A DNA stretch of 64,000 nt from Marthasterias glacialis. Taxonomy: Eukaryota > Echinodermata > Asteroidea > Forcipulatida > Asteriidae. Position numbers and translations under genes: made by a program. Every line of letters begins with the position of its first letter. Positions within the stretch are counted from its first letter, which is position 1. The DNA lies in the NCBI GenBank assembly GCA_911728455.2, contig OU452227.1, positions 21,756,414 through 21,820,413 on the forward strand, written 5' to 3'. Of this stretch, positions 61,141-64,000 are shown in pieces. A model generated the notes under the pieces. That model saw only the letters and a program-made list of their open reading frames with translations, searched no databases and was not told where the DNA came from.

Positions 61141-64000
61141 AAAGTGAACCCAGCCTCGTTGACAATGTTCTGGCAAAACAATTTCCGAACAATTCTTCTT
61201 CTTTAATTAAGCTCAATCGGTTTTTTTTTCCTTCTTTATTAACTTATCGACTTGTAACGATCTGCACGCCCCACAAAATAGCACAAAAACATTTCAGCTT
61301 AAGTTATAACATGGTTCAATTACTGTCAAAGACGAAAAGGACATTGGAAAGTCAATAAAGTATTACAGATCTATCGATCCATAGAAACGCACTTAATAAA
61401 CCTGCGGATTTTGAGCCTATGTTTTGCGGCACGTTCAAGCGCACCCGTGTATCCTACTCAATTTCATGTAAACCTTCTTCATGTTATGAAAACACAACAG
61501 ATGTGCACAAGCGGTCACTTTCAATCAAGATTAATACTGTATGTTGTGCCCCTTAGGTCCATACTCTTTTTATGAATGAATCGGCACTTGATATCTATAA
61601 TCCTTGGGCTGGCAGTGCAGCGAGAATATTTTAGCGTAGTTCCGGGGATCAACTGTCGAGAAAAGGTTGAATTATGCATTGCAATACTTTCGTAGACTGA
61701 TTCTAAGTCGTGATTTTTTTTAAATAACAGTATAGGGCTACAGGGACAACCTTGTTGGGGGGTTGTTTTGACACTTACACATCGTAATCAGTTGAGGGGA
61801 TCTGTGACATTCACACGATTATTGTCGAGGTGTACATAGTTTGGTAAGGGTAAAGGGTGCGCATATTTTCATCTCGAAATAAAGTTGGTTCACTTGGTGC
61901 ATCGTGGTTTCCTCTTACCAGAATGCCACTTTCCCGAAATACCACGGTACAAGATCTCTGCACTCGATATTTTGCTTTACCTGGGCACTTCTTTCCCAGT
62001 GTTTAACCACTGACGGTACCGAACCTAGATTTACTGAAGTGTCAGTAACGTGGGCTCTTTACGCCACGTACTTATCGTCCTGAGTTTTGTCATTACCAAC
62101 TGTGTGTTTCATCTTTTGAAGTCAAAGACTGAGCCTGGAAAGCGCGCAGCTTATATCTTGTCTCACCACAAACCGAAAAGCTAAGCCACGTGCTCGATGT
62201 GTAAATTTGACTGACGCCAGGGGAAAACATTGTAAATTCTCCGGAGCTTGTTGTGTAAACTGCGTTCCTCGCTCGGGTTGTTCGAACCCGTGGCCAATTT
62301 GAAATGTTTGTGCGATTCGGTAAACAAAAATCGAGGACTGTAAACACGAAATGGCTTGGAAGACGAGGAAATAACTCGCAGAAGATAACGTGCGCTCAAA
62401 TAAACTAAGTGGTGTTTTACGTTTGCTTTACTCCTAATTTACATCACGGATATATATACATATAATATATATCCAGCCTAATTGGGGTGCGGTTTCGTGT
62501 CCTGTTTCGAGGACCTTTTTGAGATTCTGGTTTCTAAAGGTAAGCCAGATGACAATGGAGCGTTTTTCAATCTCATGTGCTGACAAGTTTAAATGCAGTA
62601 ATGAAAAAAGGCCGACTGTTATGCTTAGGTCCTACATTTTTTTCGAATCAACTTCAGGTGTATCAGCAGTAATAGGGGCAAAATGTCGTTGGCAATGCTT
62701 ACAATTGCTTTGTCTCAAGATAGGATAGAGCAGTGGTAATGAAGGAGGAACAACTGAGCATGAACAGATCTTTTTTGTTATAATTATAGTCCTACGTTAT
62801 AAAACTAACAATTTGAACTTTTGTTGGCAATTTTGCTTCAACGTTACTTCTCTCATTTTCCTCATTGTTACATGGCTGTAAAAGGGTCGGAACTGCAACT
62901 TGACAAGTTCTTTGTCGTATTTAACAATTTTTGTACGATGTACATCGCGTGTACAGCCGCAGTTAGTTGTATTTGCGCAAAGGGTGTTTCGAGTCGTTTG
63001 TATGGACGGTCCGCAGGGCGGAGGTCCGAGTGGCAATACAGGTGCAACCAGCACGTGTTTGCCCTGTTTCCCCCGGTGATGCTGGTGGACGCACGGTGTG
63101 GTGAGCCGAGATCACTCCCCAACCACGCTACCGCGTTGTCAGCTCGCACACTTTAAACCCAACTTACTCGTGGCAACCTGTGATCCGTAGAGGGTGCCGC
63201 GGGGGGCGGGTGGGCTTCCAAGATCTTAGATGAGGCATTCGTGTTTCCACATCGGTATCTTGTCTAATGACAAGAGGCATAGTTTCATAAAATTAACCAC
63301 AGTTCTGCACACACTTTAACTGCCACACGGAGTACTACGTACTTGATGTTTTGTTGTTGTTGTTTTTGTTTTGTTTTTTAACATAATGAGAGTTTATTAA
63401 TTAACAGCTCACGTTCTCACTGATTTCGATGAATCGATTTAGTATTCCATAAATACAAATGATTTCGTAGTCTATGAAATGCTCAACGGGTTAAATGCAG
63501 GTTTACGGACGCACAAAAAGGCCGAGAGAGAAAGTTCAACTAAGGACGACCTGTTGGGCATCCTCATTCAAGATAAATGGCTAATTATGTCAAGTCACGG
63601 TTTAAAAAAAGAGATCTGGAAAAGGACTTGCCAAATGAAGAGATGACAGACAACCGAAACACGGAACCCAAATCGAATTCCCTTCGAGGATTATTTTATA
63701 CATATATATTTCAGTAAAAATATATCTACTGATGGGTTAGATATGAAATTCTCCACAAAACCTCTCATTATACTTGGCGGTGAGAGAAAAGTATCTTAAC
63801 GGCAAAAAGCAGCAATGGACGGCTATCTTCAATTCCTCGTCCTTTGATTAGTAGATTATTGAAGAGTTGATGGTTTTTATACAGCGGAGAATTAGTGTAC
63901 GTCACCACCTTTTGATTAGCATTCCTGGGGTAGATTTCATAAATAACTTTACACTGAAACTCATCGTAAGATAGTAATGCCCTCGTCATTGGGCCAATAA
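61141..64000. other. Right end of the window, no recognised gene
   Basis: Two overlapping open frames on opposite strands at 62821-63156 sit in locally GC-richer sequence but resemble no family I know. A hairpin lies at 62448-62474. Nothing else is evident. Confidence 0.4.
62448..62474. repeat. AT-rich 10-bp hairpin
   Basis: GGATATATAT, loop ACATATA, ATATATATCC. Confidence 0.8.

Overview
This is a eukaryotic, metazoan, AT-rich and intron-dominated window. The only protein-coding gene I can support is one multi-exon gene on the minus strand. Its four 5' exons (39862-40317, 13442-13757, 12474-12620, 6645-6835) join with matching phases and consensus splice sites into 1,110 bases, which is 370 in-frame codons. 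They encode a candidate signal peptide and most of the extracellular ANF-receptor-type ligand-binding domain of a receptor guanylate cyclase. The transmembrane, kinase-homology and cyclase exons are not visible and should lie beyond the left edge. The gene covers about 40 kb of the window, 26 kb of it in a single first intron.

The repeats suggest a marine deuterostome, most likely an echinoderm and perhaps a sea star. The clues are TTAA-flanked MITEs beginning TTAAAGG, a SINE-like element with a tRNA-type head, CCGGTTTGAACCGG repeats, and frequent TACATGTA and TAGGCCTA words. I recall such repeats from sea star sequence but cannot check this here, so the taxon is a moderate-confidence inference.

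Layout. 1-6644 (intron 4, open to the left) holds a TGTC-rich low-complexity tract, a tRNA-like relic, a MITE nested inside another MITE, a degenerate roughly 70-bp repeat, and a decayed coding-like stretch. 6836-12473 (intron 3) holds a foldback element, a 29-bp palindrome and a possible LINE tail. 12621-13441 (intron 2) holds the unfilled relative of the nested MITE. 13758-39861 (intron 1) holds a 200-bp direct repeat (199/200 identical) flanking a five-copy 129-bp tandem array, a 315-bp TTAA MITE, a possible LINE 3' end, a second TTAA MITE, a 19-bp minisatellite of about 56 units with a 13-unit higher-order duplication, and two SINE-like copies. 40318-64000 (upstream) has no recognisable gene. 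It holds a C-rich repeat pair with an inverted third copy, a transposon end, a GGGTCA-rich MITE, and an inverted pair plus a third copy of a Penelope- or hammerhead-like motif.

I found no operon, CRISPR array, prophage or convincing new molecular system. The most informative observations are the repeat structures: a nested insertion with a related empty site, stem-preserving divergence in a MITE hairpin, the minisatellite and its distant motif relative, and the hammerhead-like inverted pair. Repeat class names are recognition from memory and are scored accordingly.
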